Positions 29,340-38,691 of a stretch of 38,691 nt of DNA are shown here, piece by piece (the stretch's first letter is position 1; each line of letters starts with the position of its first letter). The notes below the pieces were generated by a model, which worked only from the letters and a program-made list of their open reading frames with translations, did not search any database and was not told the origin of the DNA. Origin of the DNA: Burkholderiales bacterium. Its GTDB lineage: Bacteria > Pseudomonadota > Gammaproteobacteria > Burkholderiales > Burkholderiaceae_E. The stretch spans positions 1-38,691 of the forward strand of contig JAFKGG010000384.1 of NCBI GenBank assembly GCA_017307915.1, written 5' to 3'. Made by a program: the position numbers and the translations under genes.

Positions 29340-29818
29340 GCCTGGCGGGCGATCGTGTTGGTACGCTTGATCTTGGCCTGCAGCTGCAAGATACCGTAGA
29401 TCAGCGCCTCGGCGGTCGGCGGACAGCCCGGCACGTAGATGTCGACCGGCACGATGCGGTCGCAGCCGCGCACCACCGAATACGAATAGTGGTAGTAGCC
29501 GCCGCCGTTGGCGCACGAACCCATCGAGATCACCCAACGCGGCTCGGCCATCTGGTCGTAGACCTTGCGCAAGGCCGGGGCCATCTTGTTGCACAGCGTG
29601 CCGGCCACGATCATCACGTCGGATTGCCGCGGGCTGGGGCGGAACATGACGCCGAAGCGGTCTAGGTCGTAGCGCGCCGCGCCGGCATGCATCATCTCGA
29701 CCGCACAGCAGGCCAGGCCGAAGGTCACCGGCCACATCGAACCCGTGCGCGTCCAGTTCACCAGCTTGTCGAGCTGCGTGGTGACGAAGCCCTGATTCAA
29801 AACACCTTCGATGCTCAT
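29336..29818 (-). CDS. nuoB: NADH-quinone oxidoreductase subunit B
   Basis: The 160-residue subunit carries the terminal [4Fe-4S] cluster N2, next to the quinone, through C37-C38, C102 and C132 ([23 protein letters not shown]). A CGGAG Shine-Dalgarno favours the ATG at 29818 over one six codons upstream, and family members begin there. It is 40 bp downstream of nuoA. Confidence 0.97.
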   Translation of the reverse strand: MSIEGVLNQGFVTTQLDKLVNWTRTGSMWPVTFGLACCAVEMMHAGAARYDLDRFGVMFRPSPRQSDVMIVAGTLCNKMAPALRKVYDQMAEPRWVISMGSCANGGGYYHYSYSVVRGCDRIVPVDIYVPGCPPTAEALIYGILQLQAKIKRTNTIARQA

Positions 29819-29858
29819 CGTACTGCTCCGAGCCACTGACAGAATTGCGCCGCCACGA

Positions 29859-30215
29859 TCATTCCCAATCGAGCGCGCCCTTCATCCATTCGTAAACGAA
29901 CCCGACGACCAGCACCGTCAGGAAGATCATCATCGACACGAAACCGAAAAAGCCGATCGCATCGAGCGATACGGCCCACGGGAACAGAAATGCGATTTCC
30001 AGGTCGAACAGGATGAACAGGATCGCGACCAGGTAGTAGCGGACGTCGAATTTCATCCGCGCGTCTTCGAAAGCTTCGAAGCCGCATTCGTAGGGGGAAA
30101 GTTTTTCGGGATCGGGACGGCTGGGCCCCATCAGCTTGCCGATCAACATGGGCCCGGCTCCGACCAGCGTGCCCACCAGGATGAACAACAGGACAGGGAG
30201 GTAGTTTTCCAGCAT
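29859..30215 (-). CDS. nuoA: NADH-quinone oxidoreductase subunit A
   Basis: The 118-residue subunit has three membrane helices, the conserved S-P-Y-E-C-G-F-E loop (the cysteine exposed in the deactive state of complex I) and [20 protein letters not shown]. It is the first nuo gene. The frame extends upstream, but the hydrophobic start M-L-E-N-Y-L-P-V at 30215 is the family start. Transcription probably begins in the 118 bp between the tRNA-Leu terminator and this gene, though no clear promoter was seen. Confidence 0.97.
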   Translation of the reverse strand: MLENYLPVLLFILVGTLVGAGPMLIGKLMGPSRPDPEKLSPYECGFEAFEDARMKFDVRYYLVAILFILFDLEIAFLFPWAVSLDAIGFFGFVSMMIFLTVLVVGFVYEWMKGALDWE

Positions 30216-30333
30216 CACGTCGCTCGACACCTTGTTGCGCACGACCCGTGGCGTGCGCCGCTTCCGTCGACATCCCGCCCGCCGGCCCAGGCCGCCAAGC
30301 CGTTGGCCGCACGGCCCAACAGCCCATTCGGGC

Positions 30334-30354
30334 AAAAAAAGTCCGCTCGGACTT
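30334..30354 (-). terminator. Rho-independent terminator after tRNA-Leu
   Basis: On the minus strand, AAGTCC-GAGC-GGACTT forms a 6-bp stem with a 4-nt loop, directly followed by a T-run (TTTTTTT in total with the end of the stem). It lies about 100 bp after the tRNA-Leu 3' end and should end transcription of tpiA-secG-tRNA before nuoA. Confidence 0.8.
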
Positions 30355-30453
30355 GCGCCCCAGCGGACCTCCTTTGCGGTGTTGCCGCGCTACGTCGCGG
30401 TTTCGCCGCTCTCGCGGTAGCCCGCTGGACGACAGGGCGGATGTCGTTTTCGT

Positions 30454-30538
30454 TGGTGCCGACGGCGAGACTCGAACTCGCACAGCTTTCGCCACTACCC
30501 CCTCAAGATAGCGTGTCTACCAATTTCACCACGTCGGC
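30454..30538 (-). tRNA. tRNA-Leu(GAG)
   Basis: The 85-nt minus-strand gene starts GCCGACG and closes CGTCGGC, A73 and an encoded CCA. The anticodon stem CTATC/GGTAG encloses the loop TT-GAG-GG, giving anticodon GAG for CUC/CUU codons. A long variable arm (TGGCGAAAGCTG) and the T-arm GAGTTCGAGTCTC are present. It lies between secG and nuoA, a placement shared by many Proteobacteria. Confidence 0.96.
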
Positions 30539-30682
30539 ACTGCGTAAACACTGACTGCCTGCTATCTGCTCAGCCGGGCCGAGGCCGCCCTGCCGAGTCG
30601 GCGGCAGGTTGCCCCGCCGCTTTTGAAGCTGCTCCGCCCATGCACAATGGTGGAGCACTTCTTCCATACTTAGCCCGCTATT

Positions 30683-31174
30683 TTACTTCGGATTGGAGTC
30701 TGCCGCTTCATTTTTCGGCACTGCGGCATCGCCAGCAGCCGGCGCGGCACCGGCCGCCGCAGCTCCGGCGGCTGCGGCACCGGTCGTCGCGGCACCGGCC
30801 GGCGGCACGTCGGAAGCCGCCGCAGCCGGTGCAGCGGGCGCGTTCGAGCCAGCCGAGGGCACGTCGGAAGGCTGCTTCGGTGCGTCGGGGGCCGTGGCGG
30901 GCGCGGCATCCATGATGCTGGTCGGCGCCTGTGGGCGCTGATGCGAGACCATTGCCAGCCCCAACGTGCTCAGGAAGAAGAGCGCCGCCAGGCCGGCCGT
31001 GAAGCGGCTCAGGAAGTTGGCCGAGCCCGTGGCGCCGAACAGGCTGCCCGAGGCGCCGCCGCCGAAGGCCGCCCCCATGTCGGCGCCCTTGCCATGCTGC
31101 AGCAGCACCAGGATGATCACGCCCAGCGCCGACAGCACCTGGATGATCGTCAAGAGATTGTTCAACCAGCTCAT
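30683..31174 (-). CDS. secG: Preprotein translocase subunit SecG, extended Ala/Pro tail
   Basis: The 163-residue protein has the SecG core in its first 80 residues: helix 1 (L-L-T-I-I-Q-V-L-S-A-L-G-V-I-I-L-V-L-L-Q), the loop G-K-G-A-D-M-G-A-A-F-G-G-G-A-S-G-S-L-F-G, and helix 2. SecG aids SecYE-mediated export. The remaining half is a low-complexity Ala/Pro/Gly tail of about 80 residues, longer than in E. coli (110 residues in total) but common in Burkholderiales. It follows tpiA by 38 bp. Confidence 0.95.
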   Translation of the reverse strand: MSWLNNLLTIIQVLSALGVIILVLLQHGKGADMGAAFGGGASGSLFGATGSANFLSRFTAGLAALFFLSTLGLAMVSHQRPQAPTSIMDAAPATAPDAPKQPSDVPSAGSNAPAAPAAAASDVPPAGAATTGAAAAGAAAAGAAPAAGDAAVPKNEAADSNPK

Positions 31175-31212
31175 CGAGAGAACTCCGTTGGGTTCAGCCG
31201 TCAGGCCAACCG

Positions 31213-32040
31213 CTAGCGCACCGCCGCCGCGCGGCAGATGCCGAGAAAATCTTCCGCCACCAGGGCGGCGCCACCGATCAGTCCGCCGTCGATGTCGGGC
31301 ATCGCGAACAAGCTGGCCGCATTGGCCGACTTGACGCTGCCGCCATACAGGATGCGCACCGACCCGGCCGCCGCATAACCGCCGGCGGCCAGCCGCCCGC
31401 GGATGAAGCTGTGTGCGTCTTGCGCCATTTCAGGCGACGCCGTGCGACCGGTGCCGATCGCCCACACCGGCTCATAGGCGATGACCAGCCGCTCGGGCGC
31501 CAGCTTGGCCACTACCGGTACGACCGCGTCAACCTGCCGGCCCAGCACCGCCTCGGCCTGGCCGGCTTCGCGTTCCTGCAGGGTTTCGCCGACGCAGACG
31601 ATGACACCCAGATTTTGCGCCAGCGCCATCTCGACCTTGGCCGCGACCACCTGATCGGTTTCACCCGACAGCTGGCGCCGCTCGGAATGGCCGACGATCA
31701 CCCAGCGGCAGCCGAGATCGGCCAGCATGGTCGCCGACACTTCACCGGTATAGGCGCCGTTCGGAAACGCCGACACGTTCTGCGCACCCCAGGCCACGGC
31801 CGTATTGCCCAGCCACGAAGCCGCCTGCGACAGGTACGGGAACGGCGGACAAACGAGCACGTCGACCCCGGGCAGCGGCGCGCCCTCCAGACCGTGGCGC
31901 ACGGCGTTGAGCAGCCGCTCGTTGGACACGATGTCGCCGTTCATCTTCCAGTTGCCGGCCACCATGGGCCGACGCGCGGGCGTGCCCTTGTTGGCCGCAG
32001 GCGCGCCGCTGGGAGCGGAAGAGGAAGAAGGCGCTGTCAT
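31213..32040 (-). CDS. tpiA: Triosephosphate isomerase
   Basis: The 275-residue enzyme interconverts dihydroxyacetone phosphate and glyceraldehyde 3-phosphate. Active-site residues are K32 (G-N-W-K-M-N), H118 (V-G-H-S-E-R-R) and E190 (A-Y-E-P-V-W-A-I-G-T-G), and the phosphate loops Y-G-G-S-V and G-G-A are present. The first 25 residues (Ser/Ala/Pro-rich) are extra; the family usually begins at P-M-V-A-G-N-W-K, so the true start may be the internal ATG at 31965. A good promoter lies 93-130 bp upstream. Confidence 0.96.
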   Translation of the reverse strand: MTAPSSSSAPSGAPAANKGTPARRPMVAGNWKMNGDIVSNERLLNAVRHGLEGAPLPGVDVLVCPPFPYLSQAASWLGNTAVAWGAQNVSAFPNGAYTGEVSATMLADLGCRWVIVGHSERRQLSGETDQVVAAKVEMALAQNLGVIVCVGETLQEREAGQAEAVLGRQVDAVVPVVAKLAPERLVIAYEPVWAIGTGRTASPEMAQDAHSFIRGRLAAGGYAAAGSVRILYGGSVKSANAASLFAMPDIDGGLIGGAALVAEDFLGICRAAAVR

Positions 32041-32132
32041 GTTCGCTGTCAGGTTCGCGCTGCCGTGAGGCTGGCGCTGTATCTGTGTAATCCGGCCGGC
32101 CCGCTCAAAACGCAGCTTGCCGAATTGGAAAA

Positions 32133-32169
32133 ACCTGTGATTCTACGATTTCGGGCGGCAGTGGGTCAA
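32133..32169 (-). promoter_or_regulatory. Sigma70 promoter for tpiA-secG-tRNA-Leu
   Basis: On the minus strand, TTGACC (32169-32164) and TAGAAT (32145-32140) are separated by 18 bp. Each hexamer differs from consensus by one base. The predicted start is near 32133, giving a leader of about 93 nt before tpiA. Confidence 0.65.
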
Positions 32170-32185
32170 TTTGACGCCCGGCGCA

Positions 32186-32224
32186 GGGCGCCCCTAAGCC
32201 GGGCGCCCCTAAGCCGGGCGCCCC
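32186..32224. repeat. 15-bp tandem repeat with palindromic core
   Basis: Two perfect copies of GGGCGCCCCTAAGCC (32186-32200, 32201-32215) are followed by a 9-bp partial copy. Each contains the palindrome GGGCGCCC, so copies can pair with themselves or each other. The array lies just after the pssA stop and upstream of the tpiA promoter. It may act as a transcript end for pssA, although there is no T-run. Confidence 0.75.
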
Positions 32225-32231
32225 CGACGAG

Positions 32232-33065
32232 CTAGTCGTCGTCCTGTTCGTCCGCCGACGCGGCTCCGCCTGCCGCTGAAGCGGCCGCGCCCGCCTGCCA
32301 CGGCAGCGGCTTGCCCTGCCGCCAGTGCCAGAACCACAGCACGTAGCCCGACATGCCGTACAGCAGAAACAGCGAGAACAGCACCAGCGGCGGATCGGAA
32401 GACACCAGCACGAACAGCAGCACCATGCCGATGACGAACGCGAAGGGCACGCTCTTCTTCAGGTTGATGTCCTTGAAGCTGTAGAACGGCACGTTCGACA
32501 CCATCGTGATGCCGGCGTAGACGGTGAGGATGAACGAAGGCCACATCAGGTCTTCGCCGGTGGCCGAGATCCAGCGTGTCTGCCGCAGGTCGGTTGCGAT
32601 CCAGACCAGACCGGCGATCAGCGCCGCGGCGGCCGGGCTGGGCAAACCCTGGAAATAACGCTTGTCGACCACACCCAGGTTGGTGTTGAAGCGCGCCAGC
32701 CGCAAAGCCGCACCGGCCACGTAGATGAACGCCGCCAGCCAGCCCCACTTGCCCAGCCCGCGCAGCGACCATTCATAGATGATCAAGGCCGGCGCCGCGC
32801 CGAACGAAACCATGTCGGACAGGCTGTCGTACTGCTCGCCGAACGCGCTTTGCGTGTTCGTCATGCGCGCCACGCGGCCGTCGAGGCTGTCGAGCACCAT
32901 CGCCAGGAAGATCGCGATCGCCGCCGCCTCGAAGCGGCCGTTCATCGCCTGCACGATGGCATAGAAGCCGCAGAACAGCGACGCGGTGGTGAACGCGTTG
33001 GGTAGCAGATAGATACGCCGCGAACGCCGCGGCGCCAGCCCTTCGCGATGATGCTCGTCATCCAT
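32232..33065 (-). CDS. pssA: CDP-diacylglycerol-serine O-phosphatidyltransferase
   Basis: The 277-residue membrane enzyme has the full CDP-alcohol phosphotransferase signature D59-x2-D62-G-x2-A-R-x8-G76-x3-D80-x3-D84. It makes phosphatidylserine from CDP-diacylglycerol and serine; Psd then makes phosphatidylethanolamine. The start at 33065 overlaps the end of psd by 8 bp, indicating coupling. The upstream part of the open frame lies in psd and is rejected. The C-terminus is an Ala-rich acidic tail ending D-E-Q-D-D-D. Confidence 0.94.
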   Translation of the reverse strand: MDDEHHREGLAPRRSRRIYLLPNAFTTASLFCGFYAIVQAMNGRFEAAAIAIFLAMVLDSLDGRVARMTNTQSAFGEQYDSLSDMVSFGAAPALIIYEWSLRGLGKWGWLAAFIYVAGAALRLARFNTNLGVVDKRYFQGLPSPAAAALIAGLVWIATDLRQTRWISATGEDLMWPSFILTVYAGITMVSNVPFYSFKDINLKKSVPFAFVIGMVLLFVLVSSDPPLVLFSLFLLYGMSGYVLWFWHWRQGKPLPWQAGAAASAAGGAASADEQDDD

Positions 33066-33729
33066 GCCGTGCCTCGCCGGGGGACGCCCCCAGTTCTGCC
33101 AGAACCGTTTCGGTGGCATAGACCTTCTCGCCGACGCCGACGCGGGGGCGCGCATCGAGCGGCAGGTACAGGTCGACGCGCGAACCGAAACGGATGAAGC
33201 CAAAGCGCTGCCCGCGCGCCAGCCCGTCGCCGGCTTTCACGTAGCACAGGATGCGCCGCGCCACCAGGCCGGCCACCTGCACGCAGCCGACCAGCGCACC
33301 CGACGGCGTGCGGATCTGCAGCGCGTTGCGCTCGTTGTGTTCCGAGGCCTTGTCCAGATCGGCGTTGACGAACTTGCCCGGGAAGTAGTCGACGCGCTCG
33401 ATGCGGCCATCGACCGGCGCACGGTTCGAATGCACGTTGAACACGTTCATGAACACCGAGATCTTCAGCGCATCGCGATCGGCATAGGGGTCGCGCGCCT
33501 TGCCGACCACGATGACGCGGCCATCGGCCGGCGACAGCACCAGCGCATCGCCCACCGGCACCCGGCGCGCCGGATCGCGGAAGAATTGCAGCACGAACAC
33601 GGCGATCAGCCAGAACGGCAGCGACCACCAGCCGCCGGCGAAGTAGGTGACCAGCGCGGCCACGACCACGGCCAGCGCAAGAAAGGGCCAGCCCTCGCGG
33701 GCGATGATCGGATGAGGATAGTGGGACAT
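33058..33729 (-). CDS. psd: Phosphatidylserine decarboxylase proenzyme
   Basis: The 223-residue protein is a short-form phosphatidylserine decarboxylase with an N-terminal membrane anchor (residues about 14-50), S-P-A-D-G-R near 66-71, V-F-N-V-H-S-N-R near 96-103, and the self-cleavage site G182-S183 in R-F-G-S-R-V-D, where the serine becomes the pyruvoyl cofactor. It converts phosphatidylserine to phosphatidylethanolamine. I trimmed the frame to M-S-H-Y-P-H at 33729, where family members start. It sits 29 bp after the hydroxylase gene. Confidence 0.95.
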   Translation of the reverse strand: MSHYPHPIIAREGWPFLALAVVVAALVTYFAGGWWSLPFWLIAVFVLQFFRDPARRVPVGDALVLSPADGRVIVVGKARDPYADRDALKISVFMNVFNVHSNRAPVDGRIERVDYFPGKFVNADLDKASEHNERNALQIRTPSGALVGCVQVAGLVARRILCYVKAGDGLARGQRFGFIRFGSRVDLYLPLDARPRVGVGEKVYATETVLAELGASPGEARHG

Positions 33730-33758
33730 TCGCGAACGGTACCTGGGGACTCGCGCCT

Positions 33759-34658
33759 TTACGCGGCTTGCCGATAGGCGGATTGCCGCAGCCATTTGGT
33801 CGCGATCCACTTTTCGCCGGCCTGCACCGGCGCGCCGGCATGCAGGCAGCGCGGATCGACGTCGCCGCTGCGGTTGAAATACTCGAAATACACGGCCGAG
33901 CCGCGCCGCGGCCGCACTGACAGGCTCAGCGTCGGAAACGTGGTGGCGCCGCCCGCCGCGACGTCATCGAGATAGACGACGACGGTGGCGATGCGCTGGC
34001 CGCCGACGCGCAGATGCTCGGCACTGCCGGAATCGAGCGGATCGAAATAATCGTGATGCGGCAGATATTCGCCGCCGGGGCGGTAATGCAGGATCTGCAA
34101 GGGCTCGCCGTTTTCCATCGGAATGCCGGTGATCGCGGCCAGCCGCCGTTCGAGCCGCGCGACGATCTCGTTCTCGCCGATCGCGAAGTGCGTGCCCTCG
34201 CTGGTGCGCACGCCGCTGATCTCGACGCGGCCGGTGGCGCGATCGACCACCTCGGAACGCTGCAGCTTGCCGGCCGACAGCTCGATCAGCCGCTTGCACT
34301 CGTCATCGGACAGCACGTTGATCAGCAGAGCTACGTTCGGATCGGACAGCGTGAAGCCGATGTCGATATCCCGATCGTGCGCGCGTGCGCGCGCGCCGGC
34401 CGGCAGCCGGATCGGGTCGGCCTTGTATCGCGCGCCGGCCGACTCGGCCAGCAGCGCCGGCGCCTGTTGCTGCACGCGCTCGGTCATCGAACGCACCACC
34501 GAGATCGCCACGCGGGCGAACTGCGCATCGAAACCACCGTCGACCATCATGCGCTGCAGGTCGGCATCGACGCAGCCGCGCACGAGGTTGCTGGCCAGCC
34601 AGTCCTGCCATTCGGGCGACAGGCGCACGAGCGGAGCTGGAGCGGGGGAGACGTTCAT
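33759..34658 (-). CDS. Prolyl 4-hydroxylase-like 2-oxoglutarate/Fe(II) oxygenase
   Basis: The 299-residue protein has a C-terminal P4H-type double-stranded beta-helix with iron ligands H201-x-D203 (H-H-D-Y-F-D) and H273 (C-L-H-A-G), and K283 (G-E-K-W-I-A-T-K-W) to bind the 2-oxoglutarate carboxylate. N-terminal residues 1-100 are a helical region seen in longer bacterial P4H proteins. Such enzymes hydroxylate proline in proteins such as EF-Tu in some bacteria; the target here is unknown. The gene heads a unit with psd and pssA, 162 bp after ilvC. A -10-like TATACT lies 6 bp before the ATG. Confidence 0.9.
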   Translation of the reverse strand: MNVSPAPAPLVRLSPEWQDWLASNLVRGCVDADLQRMMVDGGFDAQFARVAISVVRSMTERVQQQAPALLAESAGARYKADPIRLPAGARARAHDRDIDIGFTLSDPNVALLINVLSDDECKRLIELSAGKLQRSEVVDRATGRVEISGVRTSEGTHFAIGENEIVARLERRLAAITGIPMENGEPLQILHYRPGGEYLPHHDYFDPLDSGSAEHLRVGGQRIATVVVYLDDVAAGGATTFPTLSLSVRPRRGSAVYFEYFNRSGDVDPRCLHAGAPVQAGEKWIATKWLRQSAYRQAA

Positions 34659-34688
34659 GGCGCTAGTATAGAGAACGCGACAACGACG

Positions 34689-34776
34689 AGGGGGAAGGGC
34701 CTGCCCCGGCAGCGCGGAATTATCCGGCGCCGGTGCTCACCCTTCCCCCTTCGGCCGCCCGCCGTGGCGGGCGGCC
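34689..34776. terminator. Two strong inverted repeats between ilvC and the hydroxylase gene
   Basis: GGCCGCCCGCC (34753-34763) and GGCGGGCGGCC (34766-34776) form a perfect 11-bp stem with a 2-nt spacer. A second perfect 11-bp inverted repeat, AGGGGGAAGGG (34689-34699) with CCCTTCCCCCT (34740-34750), encloses a 40-nt loop. There is no T-run on either strand, so they may protect the ilvC mRNA 3' end or mark a factor-dependent stop rather than an intrinsic terminator. Confidence 0.55.
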
Positions 34777-34820
34777 CGGCCATCCGGCAGCGGGCGCAAG
34801 GCCCGTGCCGCAGGCCGGCC

Positions 34821-38085
<3,265 letters not shown>

Positions 38086-38416
38086 TTGAATGTTCCTTTC
38101 AAGTCCAGGGAGCCCGCCCGCCGGCGCCATGGCTGGCCCCGTTCGCACGGCGTGAAACCGCGCGTGAAGGGGTACGCCACGACGCAGGCCTCGGTACGGG
38201 GCCTGCAAAAATGATCGGAGGCGCCTGCATGCCTCTTGTGAAGGCGCTTGGCGCACTGCGCGTCTTGTGCAAAACAATGGCGGTTCGCCAGGCAATGCAA
38301 AGACAGCGCTCCTGCAAAATCTTGTCTACAACAGACAGAAATTAAAAGAGCGCCCGGGGATAAGCCGAGTAGCATAATCCAGCGGACCATCGAAGTCCAA
38401 TTCCGAGGGAGCCGAT
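38086..38416. promoter_or_regulatory. Divergent control region of ilvI and the IspD-like gene
   Basis: This 331-bp spacer holds the leader of ilvI and the start of the divergent gene. It contains a 7-bp hairpin GCAGGCC/GGCCTGC (38184-38206) and an inverted repeat TGTCT-N5-AGACA (38323-38337) in an AT-rich patch, a possible regulator site. The small open frames here are not enriched in Leu, Val or Ile codons, so an attenuation leader peptide is not supported. No sure -35/-10 pair was found. Confidence 0.4.
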
Positions 38417-38691
38417 GTGAGCAGCGACGCATTTGAGGCTGACACGGCGCCTGCCAACGACGTCCAGGCGCTGATCCAGGCAGGCGGCCAAGGCTCGCGA
38501 TTGGGGCTGGGGCCCAAGGCATTCCGGGTATTGGATGGGCGCACGCTGCTGGAACGCGCCGTGGCGGCGATGCGGGCGGTGGCCAGCCAGGTGACCGTGG
38601 CGGTGCCGGCCGCCGACGTGGCGCGCGCCCAGAGGCTGCTGGGCGAGTCGGCGCAAGTGATCGCGGGCGGCCCGCAACGCAGCGACACGCT
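38417..38691 (+). CDS. ispD: IspD-like nucleotidyltransferase, partial (GTG start)
   Basis: The frame begins at GTG 38417 after GAGGGAG (5-bp spacing) and runs off the window end after about 91 codons. It shows the nucleotide-binding start A-L-I-Q-A-G-G-Q-G-S-R-L-G with the P-K-A-F lysine, L-D-G-R-T-L-L-E-R-A-V, and then I-A-G-G-P-Q-R-S-D-T, matching the order of IspD (2-C-methyl-D-erythritol 4-phosphate cytidylyltransferase, MEP isoprenoid pathway). Position two of the first motif is Q rather than the usual A-A-G-x-G. It could also be another sugar-phosphate cytidylyltransferase. An in-frame ATG is absent before the motif. Confidence 0.65.
   Translation, partial: MSSDAFEADTAPANDVQALIQAGGQGSRLGLGPKAFRVLDGRTLLERAVAAMRAVASQVTVAVPAADVARAQRLLGESAQVIAGGPQRSDT

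Noticed and set aside
25533..29399. A 1288-codon plus-strand open frame opposite nuoF, nuoE, nuoD and nuoC
   Set aside because: Same composition artefact; no start signal or known fold, and the minus-strand genes carry all cofactor motifs.
30454..30538. tRNA-Leu between secG and nuoA as an integration site
   Set aside because: This gene order is common in Proteobacteria, and there is no integrase or repeated tRNA end nearby.
38099..38317. Possible attenuator leader peptide for ilvI
   Set aside because: The short frame is not enriched in Leu, Val or Ile codons and no terminator hairpin with a T-run lies between it and ilvI.

Overview
The window is a GC-rich chromosomal segment that looks like a betaproteobacterium of the order Burkholderiales. 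The reasons are a Bug/TTT-type tricarboxylate receptor protein, a complete 14-gene nuo operon of proteobacterial order preceded by tpiA-secG-tRNA-Leu, and an ilvI-ilvH-ilvC block next to psd-pssA. No phage genes, complete insertion sequence, CRISPR array or integrase is visible.

Positions 1-3700 hold a PEP-CTERM-type exported protein, then a two-gene minus-strand unit: a metallophosphoesterase of the PlcP type (intracellular phospholipase C, often annotated as an LpxH-like diphosphatase) translationally coupled to a GT4 glycosyltransferase. Together they resemble the phosphorus-sparing lipid remodelling cassette that turns phospholipid into diacylglycerol and then glycolipid. Immediately upstream of the phosphoesterase are four direct repeats with an exact 11-bp period, the architecture of a PhoB binding site. 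A divergent MarR-family regulator follows.

Positions 3640-8640 look catabolic. A minus-strand operon encodes a Rieske ring-hydroxylating oxygenase alpha subunit, an alpha/beta hydrolase and a NicX-like (2,5-dihydroxypyridine dioxygenase family) non-haem iron protein. The MarR gene lies at one end and a divergent Bug receptor at the other, then a second alpha/beta hydrolase. The set suggests degradation of a (hetero)aromatic acid of unknown identity. The Bug receptor gene carries a one-base frameshift near its 3' end.

Positions 8660-14760 are accessory: two glutathione S-transferases, one full and one truncated VOC/PhnB-like gene, an SRPBCC/AHSA1 protein, a RelE/HigB-type toxin and XRE antitoxin pair (toxin frameshifted in a C6 run, promoter apparently leaderless, with an 18-bp palindromic operator), tRNA-Ser(UGA), and a divergent LysR / NAD(P)-binding epimerase-like pair.

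Positions 14736-30215 are a Nudix hydrolase plus nuoA-N on the minus strand (complex I). Upstream are tRNA-Leu(GAG) with its own terminator, secG and tpiA, which has a good sigma70 promoter. Positions 32232-34658 hold pssA, psd and a prolyl 4-hydroxylase-like 2-oxoglutarate oxygenase. Positions 34821-38085 hold ilvC, ilvH and ilvI (valine/isoleucine synthesis). The window ends inside a divergent GTG-started IspD-like nucleotidyltransferase.

The housekeeping half is ordinary. The parts worth a second look are the Pho-box/PlcP/glycosyltransferase cassette, the Rieske-hydrolase-NicX module, and the toxin-antitoxin promoter. Very long open frames opposite the nuo genes are composition artefacts.
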